DNA of 64,000 bases, taken from Schumannella sp. 10F1B-5-1. GTDB taxonomy: Bacteria > Actinomycetota > Actinomycetes > Actinomycetales > Microbacteriaceae. Positions 1 through 9,165 of the stretch are shown piece by piece. Position numbers and translations under genes: made by a program. The notes under the pieces are model-generated. The model was not told the DNA's origin and did no database searches. It was given only the letters and a program-made list of their open reading frames with translations. The stretch spans positions 186,001-250,000 of the forward strand of contig NZ_VHQH01000040.1 in assembly GCF_006517535.1 (NCBI RefSeq). The letters run 5' to 3'. Each line of letters starts with the position of its first letter. Positions within the stretch are counted from its first letter, which is position 1.

Positions 1-1
1 C

Positions 2-2557
2 GACCGCGCGACCCAGCCCGACGAGAACGAGTACGACTTCGCCCGCATCGAGGCCACCTGGCTTCCGGTGTGGGAGGAGCAGCGCCCGTTCCGCACGGAC
101 GACCCCGACGACAAGCGTCCGCGCAAGTACGTGCTCGACATGTTCCCCTACCCCTCGGGCGACCTGCACATGGGTCACGCCGAGGCGTACACCTTCGGCG
201 ACGTCATCGCGCGCTACTGGCGTCAGCAGGGATTCCGCGTTCTGCACCCGATCGGCTGGGACAGCTTCGGCCTGCCCGCCGAGGGCGCCGCGATCAAGCG
301 CGGCATCGACCCGCGCGAGTGGACCTACGCCAACATCGAGCAGCAGAAGCAGTCGATGAAGCGGCTGGGCGCCAGCTTCGACTGGGACCGCGTGCTGCAC
401 ACGAGCGACCCCGAGTACTACAAGTGGAACCAGTGGCTGTTCCTGAAGATGTTCGAGAAGGGCCTCGCCTACCGCAAGGCCAGCTGGGTCAACTGGTGCC
501 CCTTCGACCAGACCGTGCTGGCGAACGAGCAGGTCGTCGACGGCCGCTGCGAGCGCTGCGACAACCTGGTCACCAAGAAGCAGCTGACGCAGTGGTACCT
601 CAAGATCACCGACTACGCCGACCGCCTGCTCGACGACCTGAACCAGCTCGAGGGCTCGTGGCCGTCGAAGGTGCTGGCCATGCAGCGCAACTGGATCGGC
701 CGCTCGCGCGGCGCCGAGGTCGACTTCGTCGTCGAGGGCCGTGACGCCAAGGTCACCGTCTTCACCACGCGCCCCGACACCCTGTTCGGCGCGACCTTCA
801 TGGTCATCGCGCCCGACGGCGACCTGGCGGCCGAGCTGGCCGCCGGCGCCGACGCCGAGACCCGGATGCGCTTCCAGGACTACCTGGAGCGGACGCAGCG
901 CACGAGCGAGATCGACCGCCAGGATGCGACGCGCGAGAAGACCGGCGTGCCGCTGGGCCGCTACGCCATCAACCCGGTGAACGGCGAGCGCATCCCGATC
1001 TGGGCCGCCGACTACGTGCTGGCCGACTACGGCCACGGCGCCGTCATGGCCGTGCCCGCCCACGACCAGCGCGACCTCGACTTCGCGATCACGTTCGGCC
1101 TGCCGGTGCGCGTGGTCGTCGACACGAACGCGCCCGTCACGGGCGCCATCCCGGTCATCACCGAGGAGATGCTCGAGTCGGGCGACATCCCGCAGCTCGA
1201 TCCCGCGTCGACCGGGACGGCGCTGTCGGGCGACGGCCGGATGATCAACTCGGGCCCGCTCGACGGTCTGAGCAAGACCAACGCGATCGGGCGCATGATC
1301 CAGCTGCTCGAGGATGCGGGGACCGGCCGCGCGGCCAAGACCTACCGCCTGCGCGACTGGCTGATCTCGCGCCAGCGCTTCTGGGGAACGCCGATCCCGA
1401 TCATCCACGGCGCCGACGGCGAGCTGATCCCGGTTCCGCAGGAGCAGCTGCCGGTGAAGCTGCCGTCGACCGAGGGACTCGACCTGCAGCCGAAGGGCAC
1501 CTCGCCGCTCGGCGCGGCCGAGGACTGGGTCAACGTGCCCGACCCGCGCGACGGCTCGCCCGCGCGCCGCGACCCCGACACGATGGACACCTTCGTCGAT
1601 TCGTCGTGGTACCCGCTGCGCTTCCTGTCGCCCAACGACGACACGCAGGCCTTCGACCCGGCCGAGGCCGAGAAGTGGGCGCCCGTCGACCAGTACGTCG
1701 GCGGCGTGACCCACGCGATCCTGCACCTGCTCTATGCGCGCTTCATCACGAAGGTGCTGTTCGACCTGGGCTACATCTCGTTCACCGAGCCGTTCAGCGC
1801 GCTGCTGAACCAGGGCATGGTGATCATGGAGGGCTCGGCGATGTCGAAGAGCCGCGGCAACATCGTGCGCCTCTCGGAGCAGCTCGACCAGTACGGCAGC
1901 GACGCGATCCGCCTCACGATGGCGTTCGCCGGCCCGCCGGAGGACGACATCGACTGGGCCGACGTGTCGCCGACCGGCTCGGCGAAGTTCCTGGCCCGCG
2001 CCTGGCGCCTGTCGGGCGAGGTCACGAGCGCGCCCGAGGTCGAGTGGAAGGGCGGGGATGCGACGCTGCGTCGCGCCACGCACCGCCTGCTGTCCGACGC
2101 GCCCGGCCTGGTCGAGGCGTTCAAGTTCAACGTCGTCGTCGCGCGCCTCATGGAGCTCGTCAACGTCATCCGCAAGACGATCGACAACGGCCCGGGCGCC
2201 GGCGACCCCGCCGTGCGCGAGGCGACCGAGGTCGTCGCCGTGCTGCTCAGCCTCTTCGCGCCCTACACGGCCGAGGACATGTGGCACCGCCTCGGCTACG
2301 AGAAGACGGTCGCCTTCGCCGGTCTGCGCAAGGCGGACCCCGACCTGCTGGTCGAGGAGTCGGTGACCGCGGTCGTGCAGGTTGACGGCAAGGTGCGCGA
2401 CCGCCTCGAGGTGGCGCCCACGATCTCGACCGACGACCTCGAGAAGCTGGCCCGCGACTCGGCCGCCGTGCAGCGCTCGGTGGGCGACCGCGAGATCGTC
2501 AACGTGGTCGTGCGCGCGCCGCGCGTGGTGTCGATCGCGACGAAGCCGCAGAGCTAG
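2..2557 (+). CDS. leuS: Leucyl-tRNA synthetase, 5' end outside window
   Basis: Charges tRNA-Leu with leucine in the cytoplasm. The frame is open from base 2, and the residues before the first in-window GTG (68) already match the family (a YDF...WLPVW stretch), so the true start lies upstream of the window. Class I signatures are visible: HMGH at 167-178 and AMSKSRGN from 1838, in which the usual first Lys of KMSKS is Ala. Between them lies the long editing insertion expected of LeuS ([12 protein letters not shown] from about 770). About 850 residues are visible, nearly the usual bacterial length. A strong stem-loop follows at 2625-2664, so leuS probably ends its own transcript before comEA. 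Confidence 0.96.
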   Translation, partial: DRATQPDENEYDFARIEATWLPVWEEQRPFRTDDPDDKRPRKYVLDMFPYPSGDLHMGHAEAYTFGDVIARYWRQQGFRVLHPIGWDSFGLPAEGAAIKRGIDPREWTYANIEQQKQSMKRLGASFDWDRVLHTSDPEYYKWNQWLFLKMFEKGLAYRKASWVNWCPFDQTVLANEQVVDGRCERCDNLVTKKQLTQWYLKITDYADRLLDDLNQLEGSWPSKVLAMQRNWIGRSRGAEVDFVVEGRDAKVTVFTTRPDTLFGATFMVIAPDGDLAAELAAGADAETRMRFQDYLERTQRTSEIDRQDATREKTGVPLGRYAINPVNGERIPIWAADYVLADYGHGAVMAVPAHDQRDLDFAITFGLPVRVVVDTNAPVTGAIPVITEEMLESGDIPQLDPASTGTALSGDGRMINSGPLDGLSKTNAIGRMIQLLEDAGTGRAAKTYRLRDWLISRQRFWGTPIPIIHGADGELIPVPQEQLPVKLPSTEGLDLQPKGTSPLGAAEDWVNVPDPRDGSPARRDPDTMDTFVDSSWYPLRFLSPNDDTQAFDPAEAEKWAPVDQYVGGVTHAILHLLYARFITKVLFDLGYISFTEPFSALLNQGMVIMEGSAMSKSRGNIVRLSEQLDQYGSDAIRLTMAFAGPPEDDIDWADVSPTGSAKFLARAWRLSGEVTSAPEVEWKGGDATLRRATHRLLSDAPGLVEAFKFNVVVARLMELVNVIRKTIDNGPGAGDPAVREATEVVAVLLSLFAPYTAEDMWHRLGYEKTVAFAGLRKADPDLLVEESVTAVVQVDGKVRDRLEVAPTISTDDLEKLARDSAAVQRSVGDREIVNVVVRAPRVVSIATKPQS

Positions 2558-2624
2558 GGGAGCTCGGAGCTTTCTCGGCGCGCCGTTTCCCGGTTCGCTT
2601 GCTTCGACTCTCCTCCCCAGACGC

Positions 2625-2664
2625 GACGGCCGTCGCCCGGTTCACAGATCGGGCGGCGGCCGTC
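2625..2664 (+). terminator. Stem-loop after leuS
   Basis: A 15-bp stem (one G-T pair) pairs 2625-2639 with 2650-2664 around a 10-nt loop. It lies 68 bp after the leuS stop and just before the comEA promoter element. There is no clear T-run, as is common in high-GC actinobacteria. Confidence 0.65.
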
Positions 2665-2685
2665 TCGCATGCTCGTCGCGCTTCC

Positions 2686-2691
2686 TAGCGT
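2686..2691 (+). promoter_or_regulatory. -10 element (TAGCGT) of comEA, likely leaderless
   Basis: TAGCGT fits the actinobacterial TAnnnT -10 pattern and is followed by 6 nt and then the ATG at 2698. No Shine-Dalgarno sequence fits in that space, so the transcript probably begins at or next to the start codon. Inferred from spacing only. Confidence 0.5.
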
Positions 2692-2697
2692 GTCGGC

Positions 2698-3426
2698 ATG
2701 AGCCCGGCCCTCGACCCGCGCCCGCGCAGCGCCCGCGTGCGGCTCGGGATCGGGGCCGGGCTCGTGCTGCTCCTGCTCGCGGGCGGCGTGGCGGCCGCCG
2801 CGGCGGCCTTGACTCCGGGCGGGGCGACCGTCGAGCTCGCGGCCAGCGGGGCGCCGGGCGAGGAGGCGTCGAGTTCTGCGGGTTCATCGGATGCGGGCTC
2901 CGCGGGCGGATCCGGCGCCGGCGACGGCAGTGAGGTGGATGCGGCGGGCTCTGACACCGGGACGGCCGAGCTCTACGTGCACGTGACCGGGCAGGTCGCG
3001 CATCCCGGCCTGTATCGCGTAGCCCCGGATTCGCGCGTGATCGACGTCGTCGGCGCCGCAGGCGGACTCACGCCCGAGGCGGATGCCGCCGCGATCAACC
3101 TGGCGCGCCGGGTCGACGACGGCGAGCAGCTGCACGTGCCCGCCGTCGGGGAGGCGCCCGCCGCCGGCGGGAGCGCGGGAGGCGCGAGCGCCGGCGGCGG
3201 ATCGACGGGCGGCTCGGGCGGCGTCGCGGCCGGTGGCATCGTGAACCTCAACTCGGCCGATCAGGCGCAGCTCGAGACCCTGCCGCGCATCGGCCCGGCG
3301 CTGGCGCAGCGCATCCTCGACTGGCGTGAGCAGAACGGCCGCTTCGCGTCGGTCGACGACCTGCGCGAGGTGAGCGGCATCGGCGAGAAGACCTTCGCGC
3401 AGCTCGAGCCGCTGGTGACCGTGTGA
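2698..3426 (+). CDS. comEA: ComEA, DNA-binding competence protein
   Basis: Membrane-anchored DNA receptor for transformation. The 242-residue protein has one N-terminal membrane segment (about residues 17-39) and an acidic Ser/Gly-rich linker. An SLBB domain follows (about 91-150, starting ELYVHVTGQV), then a Gly/Ser spacer (about 155-178). It ends with a double helix-hairpin-helix DNA-binding domain (VNLNSADQAQLETLPRIGP and a later GIGEKTF). The order matches ComEA. Its stop overlaps the comEC start by 4 bp (GTGA), so the two are translationally coupled. Whether the organism is naturally competent cannot be told from this window. Confidence 0.93.
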   Translation: MSPALDPRPRSARVRLGIGAGLVLLLLAGGVAAAAAALTPGGATVELAASGAPGEEASSSAGSSDAGSAGGSGAGDGSEVDAAGSDTGTAELYVHVTGQVAHPGLYRVAPDSRVIDVVGAAGGLTPEADAAAINLARRVDDGEQLHVPAVGEAPAAGGSAGGASAGGGSTGGSGGVAAGGIVNLNSADQAQLETLPRIGPALAQRILDWREQNGRFASVDDLREVSGIGEKTFAQLEPLVTV

Positions 3427-5909
3427 GCGCGCCGACGCTGCGCGACTCCGCGACCGTTGCAGCCCGAGGGCGTTCGGGCTCGAGCGTGAGCGCCGGCGGG
3501 ATGCTGGCCGAGGCGGGGCGCGTGCGCCGTGGCGACCTGCGTCTGCCGGTCATCGCCGGTGGCGCGTGGCTCGTGGCGATCGTCGCGACCGGGCTCGGCG
3601 CGGACGGCGCTGTCGTGCTGGCGGGCGTGCTCGCGGTCGGAGCGGCGGCGGCGCTCGCCGCGGCCGTGGTCGCGGCCGTGCTTGCGTCACGACGCGAGCG
3701 GGCCGCTGACGTCGCCGCCGGCTCGCTGGGCACTGCGCGACGCACCTCGCTGCCCGCACGACGGTTCGTCGGCGGTCTCGCCTCGGCCGCGCTCGTCCTC
3801 GCCGCGGTCACGCTCGGCGCCGGCGCGCTCGCCGCGACCACGGCGTCGCTGGCCGAGCGGCATCGACTGCCCCCGCAACTCGCCGTCATCGCCGACTCCG
3901 AGTCCACCGCGCGGTGGACGCTCGAGACCAGCGGAGCCGTGAGCGAGGGGCGCGTCGCCGTGCAGGTGCGGTCGGTCGAGCAGCGGGATGCGCGCATCCA
4001 CCTCGACACGACGGCGGTGCTGTTCGCCCGCGACCTCGACGCCGTGCCGCGCGGAACCCCGCTCGCGGTGACCGCCCGTGCGACCTCGACCGAGCCCGGC
4101 GACGACGCGGCGGTGCTGCTGTTCGCGCGGGGCTCGCCCGAGGTGCTCGGAGCGCCGGCAGGCGGCGACGAGCTGCTCGACGGCCTGCGGGCGGGCTTCC
4201 GCGAGTCCGCGGCGCGGATGCCGGGCGACGGCGGCCGCCTGCTGCCCGGGCTGGCGATCGGCGACACGGCCGAGCTCGATCCGGGGCTCGACGAGGCGAT
4301 GAAGGTCGCGTCGCTCACCCACCTGACGGCGGTCTCGGGGGCGAACTGCGCGGTCGTCGTCGCGCTCGTGTTCGGGCTCCTCGGGCTCCTTGGGGCCTCG
4401 CGGCTGCTGCGCGTGATCGGGTCGGGCATCGCGCTGCTCGGCTTCGTCGCGCTCGTCACGCCCGAGCCGAGCGTCGTGCGCGCGGCGGTCATGGCCGGCA
4501 TCGTGCTGCTCAGTCTCGCGCTGGGGCGTCCCGTGCGCGGGCTGCCGGTGCTCGGCGCCGCCGTGCTGCTGCTCGTCGTCGCGCAGCCCGCACTCGCCCG
4601 CAGCTACGGCTTCGTGCTCTCGGTTCTCGCCACCGCCGGACTGCTCGTGCTGGCCCCGCCGCTCGCGCGACGGCTGGCCCGGTGGATGCCGCGCTCGCTG
4701 GCGCTCGCCGTCGCGGTGCCGCTCGCGGCGCAGCTGCTCTGCCAGCCGGTGCTGATCCTGCTGCAGCCCGAGCTGCCGCTGTACGGCGTGCCCGCCAACC
4801 TGCTCACCGAGCCGGCCGCGCCGATCGCGACGGTGCTGGGGCTGATCGCCTGCCTCGTCCTGCCCTTCGCGCCGCCGCTCGGCGACCTGCTCTGCGCGCT
4901 CGCCTGGGTGCCGTCGGCCTGGATCGCCGCGATCGCGCGCTTCGCCGCGAGCCTGCCCGCCGCGAGCCTGCCGTGGCTTCCGGGAACGATCGGCGCGATC
5001 GCCGTGGCCGTGGCGATCGTCGTCGTGCTGGTCGCCGTGCTCGGCCGCGGGCGGCTGCGCTCGGCCGCCGCGGGTCTCGCCGTGCTGGCGCTCGTGCTCG
5101 CGACGGCGGGCGTCGGCGGCGCGGCGCTCGCCGCGCGGGCCGGACGCCCGGCCGACTGGAGCGTCGCGCTCTGCGACGTCGGCCAGGGCGACGCGACCGT
5201 GCTTCGCAGCGCCGGCTCCGTCGCGCTCGTCGACACCGGACCCGACCCCGAGCTGCTCGACCACTGCCTCGCCGATCTCGGCGTCGATCGGCTGCAGCTG
5301 CTCGTGCTGACCCACTACGACCTCGACCACGTCGGCGGCGCGGATGCGGTGATCGGCCGGGTCGACCGCGTGCTGGTCGGGCCGTCCGACGGCGCTGACG
5401 CCGACCGGCTCGACGCCCGCCTCAGGGACGCCGGCGCCGAGGTGGATCAGGTCGAACGCGGGGAGCGCGGGGGGCTCGGCGACCTTGCCTGGGAGGTGCT
5501 CTGGCCGCCCGAGCGCGGGGTCGAGCCGGGCAACGGCGCGAGCGTCACACTGTCGGTGCGCCCGGTCGACGGGGCGGCGGGACTCAGCGCGCTGCTGCTC
5601 GGCGACCTCGGCGAGGTGGCGCAGGCGCGCATGAGCGGTGTCGCGCATCCCGGCCGATACGACGTGGTCAAGGTCGCGCACCACGGCTCGGCCGACCAGG
5701 ACCCCGACGTCTACGCCCGCATCCGGGCGCGCGTCGGCCTGATCGGCGTCGGCGAGAACGACTACGGGCATCCGACGTCCGAGCTGCTCGGCACGCTCGC
5801 CGACGCCGGGACGCTGCCCCTGCGCAGCGATCAGACCGGCCTCGTGCTGCTCGCCGGCTCGGGCGACCACCTGCGCGTCTGGACCCAGCGCGCCCCGCCC
5901 GACGACTGA
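3423..5909 (+). CDS. comEC: ComEC/Rec2 DNA-uptake channel
   Basis: Polytopic membrane protein that passes single-stranded DNA into the cell. At 828 residues it is full length. The N-terminal third carries hydrophobic segments and a DUF4131-like region, the middle holds the Competence membrane domain (LTHLTAVSGANCAVVV is its typical start), and the C-terminal third (from about residue 575) is a metallo-beta-lactamase-like domain. The metal motif H631-x-D633-x-D635-H636 is intact at 5313-5330, followed by VGG, and a second ligand region VAHHGSADQ is present. GTG start, overlapping comEA by 4 bp. It converges on the next gene with a gap of only 19 bp. Confidence 0.93.
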   Translation: MSAPTLRDSATVAARGRSGSSVSAGGMLAEAGRVRRGDLRLPVIAGGAWLVAIVATGLGADGAVVLAGVLAVGAAAALAAAVVAAVLASRRERAADVAAGSLGTARRTSLPARRFVGGLASAALVLAAVTLGAGALAATTASLAERHRLPPQLAVIADSESTARWTLETSGAVSEGRVAVQVRSVEQRDARIHLDTTAVLFARDLDAVPRGTPLAVTARATSTEPGDDAAVLLFARGSPEVLGAPAGGDELLDGLRAGFRESAARMPGDGGRLLPGLAIGDTAELDPGLDEAMKVASLTHLTAVSGANCAVVVALVFGLLGLLGASRLLRVIGSGIALLGFVALVTPEPSVVRAAVMAGIVLLSLALGRPVRGLPVLGAAVLLLVVAQPALARSYGFVLSVLATAGLLVLAPPLARRLARWMPRSLALAVAVPLAAQLLCQPVLILLQPELPLYGVPANLLTEPAAPIATVLGLIACLVLPFAPPLGDLLCALAWVPSAWIAAIARFAASLPAASLPWLPGTIGAIAVAVAIVVVLVAVLGRGRLRSAAAGLAVLALVLATAGVGGAALAARAGRPADWSVALCDVGQGDATVLRSAGSVALVDTGPDPELLDHCLADLGVDRLQLLVLTHYDLDHVGGADAVIGRVDRVLVGPSDGADADRLDARLRDAGAEVDQVERGERGGLGDLAWEVLWPPERGVEPGNGASVTLSVRPVDGAAGLSALLLGDLGEVAQARMSGVAHPGRYDVVKVAHHGSADQDPDVYARIRARVGLIGVGENDYGHPTSELLGTLADAGTLPLRSDQTGLVLLAGSGDHLRVWTQRAPPDD

Positions 5910-5928
5910 GGGCGAGCTGCGGGCCTGA

Positions 5929-7017
5929 TCAGCGGAACGTGATGCGCAGCTCGTGACGGCGGCGCTCGCCGGAGGCGAGGACGGGTGCGCCGGCGTGGGG
6001 AACGTCGCGGTCCGGGCCGAAGAGGGGCGCGTTCGCCGGCTCGATGCCCAGAGCCCAGCGTCCGCGGGTCGGCAGCACCCACTGGAACAGCCGGGGGAGC
6101 GTCGCGGCGCTCCAGGCCACGTCGATCTCGCGCACGGCGGTGCCGTCAGCGCGAGCGTCATCAGCGCCCGGTCGCCCGTGCACCTCCGGGGCCGCGAGCA
6201 CATCCGGGGCCGCGAGCACCCGCGCGTGCGCGAAGCCCTCGTCGTCGGCCTCGACCTCATGATGCTCGAACACCGCCTCGGTCAGCGCGTCGACCGGATC
6301 GGGCAGCGTCGACCAGTCCGGCACCTCGGGATGCGGGTCCCGCGCGACAGCACGCGACGCCGCCACGTCGATCCGCGTGCCGGGCAGCACCGCCGGCGCC
6401 CCGACATTCACGTGGTAGAGCAGGCTCACCGGCGTCGCGACCGGGCCGAGGTTCTCGACCTCGTCGACCAGCTCGACGCGGTGCTCCGGTCGTCCGTCGG
6501 CCCCGACGGCGCTGCTCACGGTGAGAGTGCGATGCACCCGCAGCGACGCGCCGAACACGGCGGCGTCGTCGATCTCGGCGCGCAGGCGGGCCCAGACCCG
6601 TCCGCCGTCGGCAGCCGCATCCACGCCGCGCTCGATGCCGAGAACGCGGGCGGGGCGCTGGCCGAGGTCGCCGTGCAGGCCCTGGCCGTCGCGGGCGGGG
6701 CCGATGTTGCGCAGTCCGCAGGTCGCGATCAGTCCGCCCGTGAAGCGATCGAGCCACGCGCCGCCGCCGGGCACCGGAAGCGGTCGCGCGTCGGCGACCG
6801 GGGAGATCCACGACAGGGGCGCACCGCCGAGGCGCACATCGCCGACGTCGAAACCTCGATCAGGCAGCACCTCGAGGTCGAGGCCGTCGAGCAGCTTCAC
6901 GCCGATCACGCGGGCTGGGTCCGCCGATCCGGGCAGCCCGAGCCGCTCGGTCACGGCGACGGCCGCGCGGTCGTGCGCGAGCAGTCCGGCATCGAGCAGC
7001 CGGCGGGCTCGAGTCAC
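5929..7017 (-). CDS. DUF4432 / aldose 1-epimerase-like protein
   Basis: About 362 residues resembling the galactose-mutarotase fold family DUF4432. Visible landmarks are LDGLDLEVLPDRGFDVGDV near the N-terminus, GGLIATCGLRNIGPA...GLHGDLGQ in the first third, LLYHVNVGAP in the middle and RLFQWVLPTRGRWALGIEPAN towards the end. These proteins are thought to handle free or modified aldoses, but the substrate is unknown. I chose the GTG at 7017 because GGAGAG lies 9 nt upstream; a GTG at 7047 that overlaps the manA stop is the alternative. It is the third gene of the leftward deoR-manA arm and probably acts on the sugar brought in by the divergent importer. Confidence 0.7.
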   Translation of the reverse strand: MTRARRLLDAGLLAHDRAAVAVTERLGLPGSADPARVIGVKLLDGLDLEVLPDRGFDVGDVRLGGAPLSWISPVADARPLPVPGGGAWLDRFTGGLIATCGLRNIGPARDGQGLHGDLGQRPARVLGIERGVDAAADGGRVWARLRAEIDDAAVFGASLRVHRTLTVSSAVGADGRPEHRVELVDEVENLGPVATPVSLLYHVNVGAPAVLPGTRIDVAASRAVARDPHPEVPDWSTLPDPVDALTEAVFEHHEVEADDEGFAHARVLAAPDVLAAPEVHGRPGADDARADGTAVREIDVAWSAATLPRLFQWVLPTRGRWALGIEPANAPLFGPDRDVPHAGAPVLASGERRRHELRITFR

Positions 7018-7043
7018 GGCCGGCGGCTCTCCAGCACGCGAGT

Positions 7044-8033
7044 TCACGGCTTCGGCGGCCGCGCCGCGAGCACCCGTCCCGACCCCGAGAGCCGCGCGAC
7101 GCCGGCCGCGGCCGGCACGAGCGTCGTCGACCCGGCCGGCAGCGCGAGCGCGCCGGTCTCGGTCGTGAGCGTCAGCTCGCCCTCCAGCGCGATCAGCACG
7201 CTGAATCCCGACTCGAGCTCGGCGCCGTTGCCGAATCGCTCGAGTCGGAAATAGTCGGCGGCGTCGGCCGCGAGACTCGATGTCGCATCGTGGTCGCGCC
7301 GCACGAGGCGCGCGAGGTCGTCGGCCGTCTCGCCGGCCGTGCGCACGGCGCTCAGCGCCCGATCGAAGCCCAGCCCGAGGTGTCCGTCGGCGACGCCGTC
7401 GAGCTCGAAGCCGTGCCACTCGAGCAGGATCGACAGGTCCTCGGGCTCCTGCACCTCGGCCAGCAGGATTCCCGCGCCGATCGCGTGCAGGGTGCCCGGC
7501 GGCACGTAGACGGTGTCGTGCGGCTCGACCTCGATCGCGTTGAGCAGCTGCAGCAGCTCGGTCGTGCGCTGCGCATCCACGAGCTCGCGCAGCCGGGCCG
7601 GGTCGGCGTCGTCGCGCAGCCCGAGGTAGACGGTGCCGGGGGAGAGGATGTACCAGGCCTCGGCCTTGCCGTGCGCCTCGCCGAGGTGCGCCGCGGCGAA
7701 GTCGCCCGAGGGATGCGCATGCACGGGCAGGCGCTGACCCGCGTCGAGCAGCTTGACCAGCAGCTTCGCGTCGGCGCCCCAGCGGCTCACGTGCGCGGCG
7801 CCGAGCCAGCCCTCGGGGTCGGCCGCTATCGCGTCGGCGAGCAGCGTGCCGTCGTCGAGGCGCGTCTGCCCGACCGGGGCCGCCCCGCGCACGCTCGTGA
7901 CCGAGCCGACCCAGTCCTCGGGCGTGTAGGGCTCGGCGGGCCCGTCGCCGCGGAAGCGCGCGATGCGCGCACCGCCGTCGTAGAAGCGGGCGCGCGGCTG
8001 GTTGGCCGCGAGGCGCAGGGGCGTGAGCGTCAT
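7044..8033 (-). CDS. manA: Class I mannose-6-phosphate isomerase-like enzyme
   Basis: Cupin-fold zinc enzyme; the family interconverts mannose-6-phosphate and fructose-6-phosphate. The 329-residue length fits the short bacterial type. Probable zinc ligands are in place: H105 and H107 in PVHAHP, E125 in GKAEAWY and H183 in PPGTLHAIG. The gene sits between deoR and the DUF4432 gene, so it belongs to the dedicated sugar locus and need not be the general cell-wall ManA; its true substrate may be a different aldose phosphate. ATG start with a modest AGAAAG upstream. Confidence 0.88.
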   Translation of the reverse strand: MTLTPLRLAANQPRARFYDGGARIARFRGDGPAEPYTPEDWVGSVTSVRGAAPVGQTRLDDGTLLADAIAADPEGWLGAAHVSRWGADAKLLVKLLDAGQRLPVHAHPSGDFAAAHLGEAHGKAEAWYILSPGTVYLGLRDDADPARLRELVDAQRTTELLQLLNAIEVEPHDTVYVPPGTLHAIGAGILLAEVQEPEDLSILLEWHGFELDGVADGHLGLGFDRALSAVRTAGETADDLARLVRRDHDATSSLAADAADYFRLERFGNGAELESGFSVLIALEGELTLTTETGALALPAGSTTLVPAAAGVARLSGSGRVLAARPPKP

Positions 8034-8069
8034 CGTCGTCGCTTTCTGTGGAGGAGGGGACGGCGCGAG

Positions 8070-8924
8070 CTAGTGGATGCGCGGCACCGCGCCGCTCGAC
8101 GAGTCGGGCGTGATGACCCGCACGCCGGCCTTCTCGAGGGCGGCCGCGAGCGCGGCCGGCGGCGCCTCGTCGGTGACGAGGTAGTCGGCGCGGCGCAGCT
8201 CGGCGACCTGCGCGAACAGCGTGCGGTCGAACTTGGTGGCGTCGGCGAGGATGACGACGCGCGAGGCGCGCGAGATCATCTCGCTCATCATCGAGGCCTC
8301 GGCGAGGTTGCTGGTCGAGAATCCGCCGTCGGCGGAGACGGCGCCGACCGAGACGACGGCGACGTCGCAGCGCAGGTCCATCTCGGTGTTGCCGGCGCCG
8401 AGCTGAAACGACACCGGCCCGACGGTCGCCTGGCCGCGCAGACGCACGGCGCCGCCGAAGAAGTACAGGTCGCGGCAGGCGCGGTCGCTGATCTCGGCGG
8501 GGATGCGCAGGTTGTTGGTCGCGATCGTGAGCTCGCGGTGGTCGGCGAGATGCCGCGCGAGCGCGAGCGTGGTGGTGCCGGCGTTGATCATGACGACCGA
8601 GCCGTTCTCGACCAGGGTCGCGGCGAGCGCGCCGATCTTCTCCTTGGCTGAGGTCTGCAGCTGCAGGCGGATGTCGAGCTTCTGCTCGACGGCCCGCACG
8701 GCGCTGGGGCTGACCGCGCCGCCGTGGGTGCGCACGACGAGTCCGTCGGCATCGAGCTGGTCGAGGTCGCGGCGGATGGTGTCGGCCGAGACGTTGAAGC
8801 GCGCGGCGAGGGCGGCGACCGTGACCTGCTCCACCTCGGCCACGTAGGCGGCGAGCTGGGCCTTTCGTCCGGCGGGCAGGCGGGGCTGCTCGTCGCCCGC
8901 GGCATCGGGGGTCGTGGTGGTCAC
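8070..8924 (-). CDS. DeoR-family transcriptional regulator
   Basis: A 284-residue repressor-type regulator. The N-terminal winged helix-turn-helix (about residues 22-75, including VSADTIRRDLDQLDADGLVVRTHGGA) is the classic DeoR signature. The C-terminal part is a DeoRC sugar-phosphate-sensing domain with MINAGTTTLALARHL and a later VILADATKFDR. GTG start. It is divergent from the importer operon and heads the leftward arm, so it most likely controls both arms in response to a phosphorylated intermediate. The repeat array at 9036-9075 is the likely binding site (inference). Confidence 0.92.
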   Translation of the reverse strand: MTTTTPDAAGDEQPRLPAGRKAQLAAYVAEVEQVTVAALAARFNVSADTIRRDLDQLDADGLVVRTHGGAVSPSAVRAVEQKLDIRLQLQTSAKEKIGALAATLVENGSVVMINAGTTTLALARHLADHRELTIATNNLRIPAEISDRACRDLYFFGGAVRLRGQATVGPVSFQLGAGNTEMDLRCDVAVVSVGAVSADGGFSTSNLAEASMMSEMISRASRVVILADATKFDRTLFAQVAELRRADYLVTDEAPPAALAAALEKAGVRVITPDSSSGAVPRIH

Positions 8925-9003
8925 GGGGCTTTTCTAGCAGACTTCTGCGGCTTTGAGACCGGGTTGTGCGATCCGATGCTGATTTCTTCCCGGATTCGTC
9001 TCA

Positions 9004-9032
9004 TTGACGGACGGTGAACGGCGGGCTAGCAT
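9004..9032 (+). promoter_or_regulatory. Sigma-70 promoter of the sugar importer operon
   Basis: TTGACG (9004-9009), a 17-bp spacer and TAGCAT (9027-9032): -35 matches 5/6 and -10 matches 4/6 of consensus with ideal spacing. Predicted start near 9039, giving a leader of about 125 nt before the substrate-binding protein gene. The tandem repeats at 9036-9075 begin right at the predicted start point. Confidence 0.7.
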
Positions 9033-9035
9033 CCG

Positions 9036-9075
9036 AAACGCGCAGAAAAGCGCAAGCAAACGCACCAACCTGCAA
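9036..9075 (+). promoter_or_regulatory. Array of 10-bp direct repeats, putative DeoR operator
   Basis: Four consecutive 10-bp units start at 9036, 9046, 9056 and 9066. Aligned, the first three share CGCA at unit positions 6-9 (AAACGCGCAG, AAAAGCGCAA, GCAAACGCAC) and the fourth has TGCA (CAACCTGCAA). One-turn spacing puts all units on the same DNA face, as expected for an oligomeric DeoR-type repressor. It overlaps the predicted transcription start, so binding would block initiation. The link to the divergent DeoR gene is inferred. Confidence 0.55.
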
Positions 9076-9165
9076 CGGGTGTCGGGTAACCGCACTCCTG
9101 CACCACGGAATCCCGCACCACCCACATCACCAACACCGCGAAATCCGCTTTCCGAACGGAGAAAC

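Noticed and set aside
3687-6260. 857-codon minus-strand open frame over comEC
   Set aside because: Antisense to comEC with its conserved motifs; Arg/Gln/Ala-rich translation without domain.
5929-7419. Longer version of the DUF4432 gene starting at 7419
   Set aside because: The extra N-terminal part lies antisense to nothing but overlaps manA in another frame on the same strand and is Arg-rich without family residues; GTG at 7017 has a proper ribosome-binding site.
8220-8406. Short plus-strand frame inside the DeoR gene
   Set aside because: Small shadow frame, no ribosome-binding site and no conservation signal.
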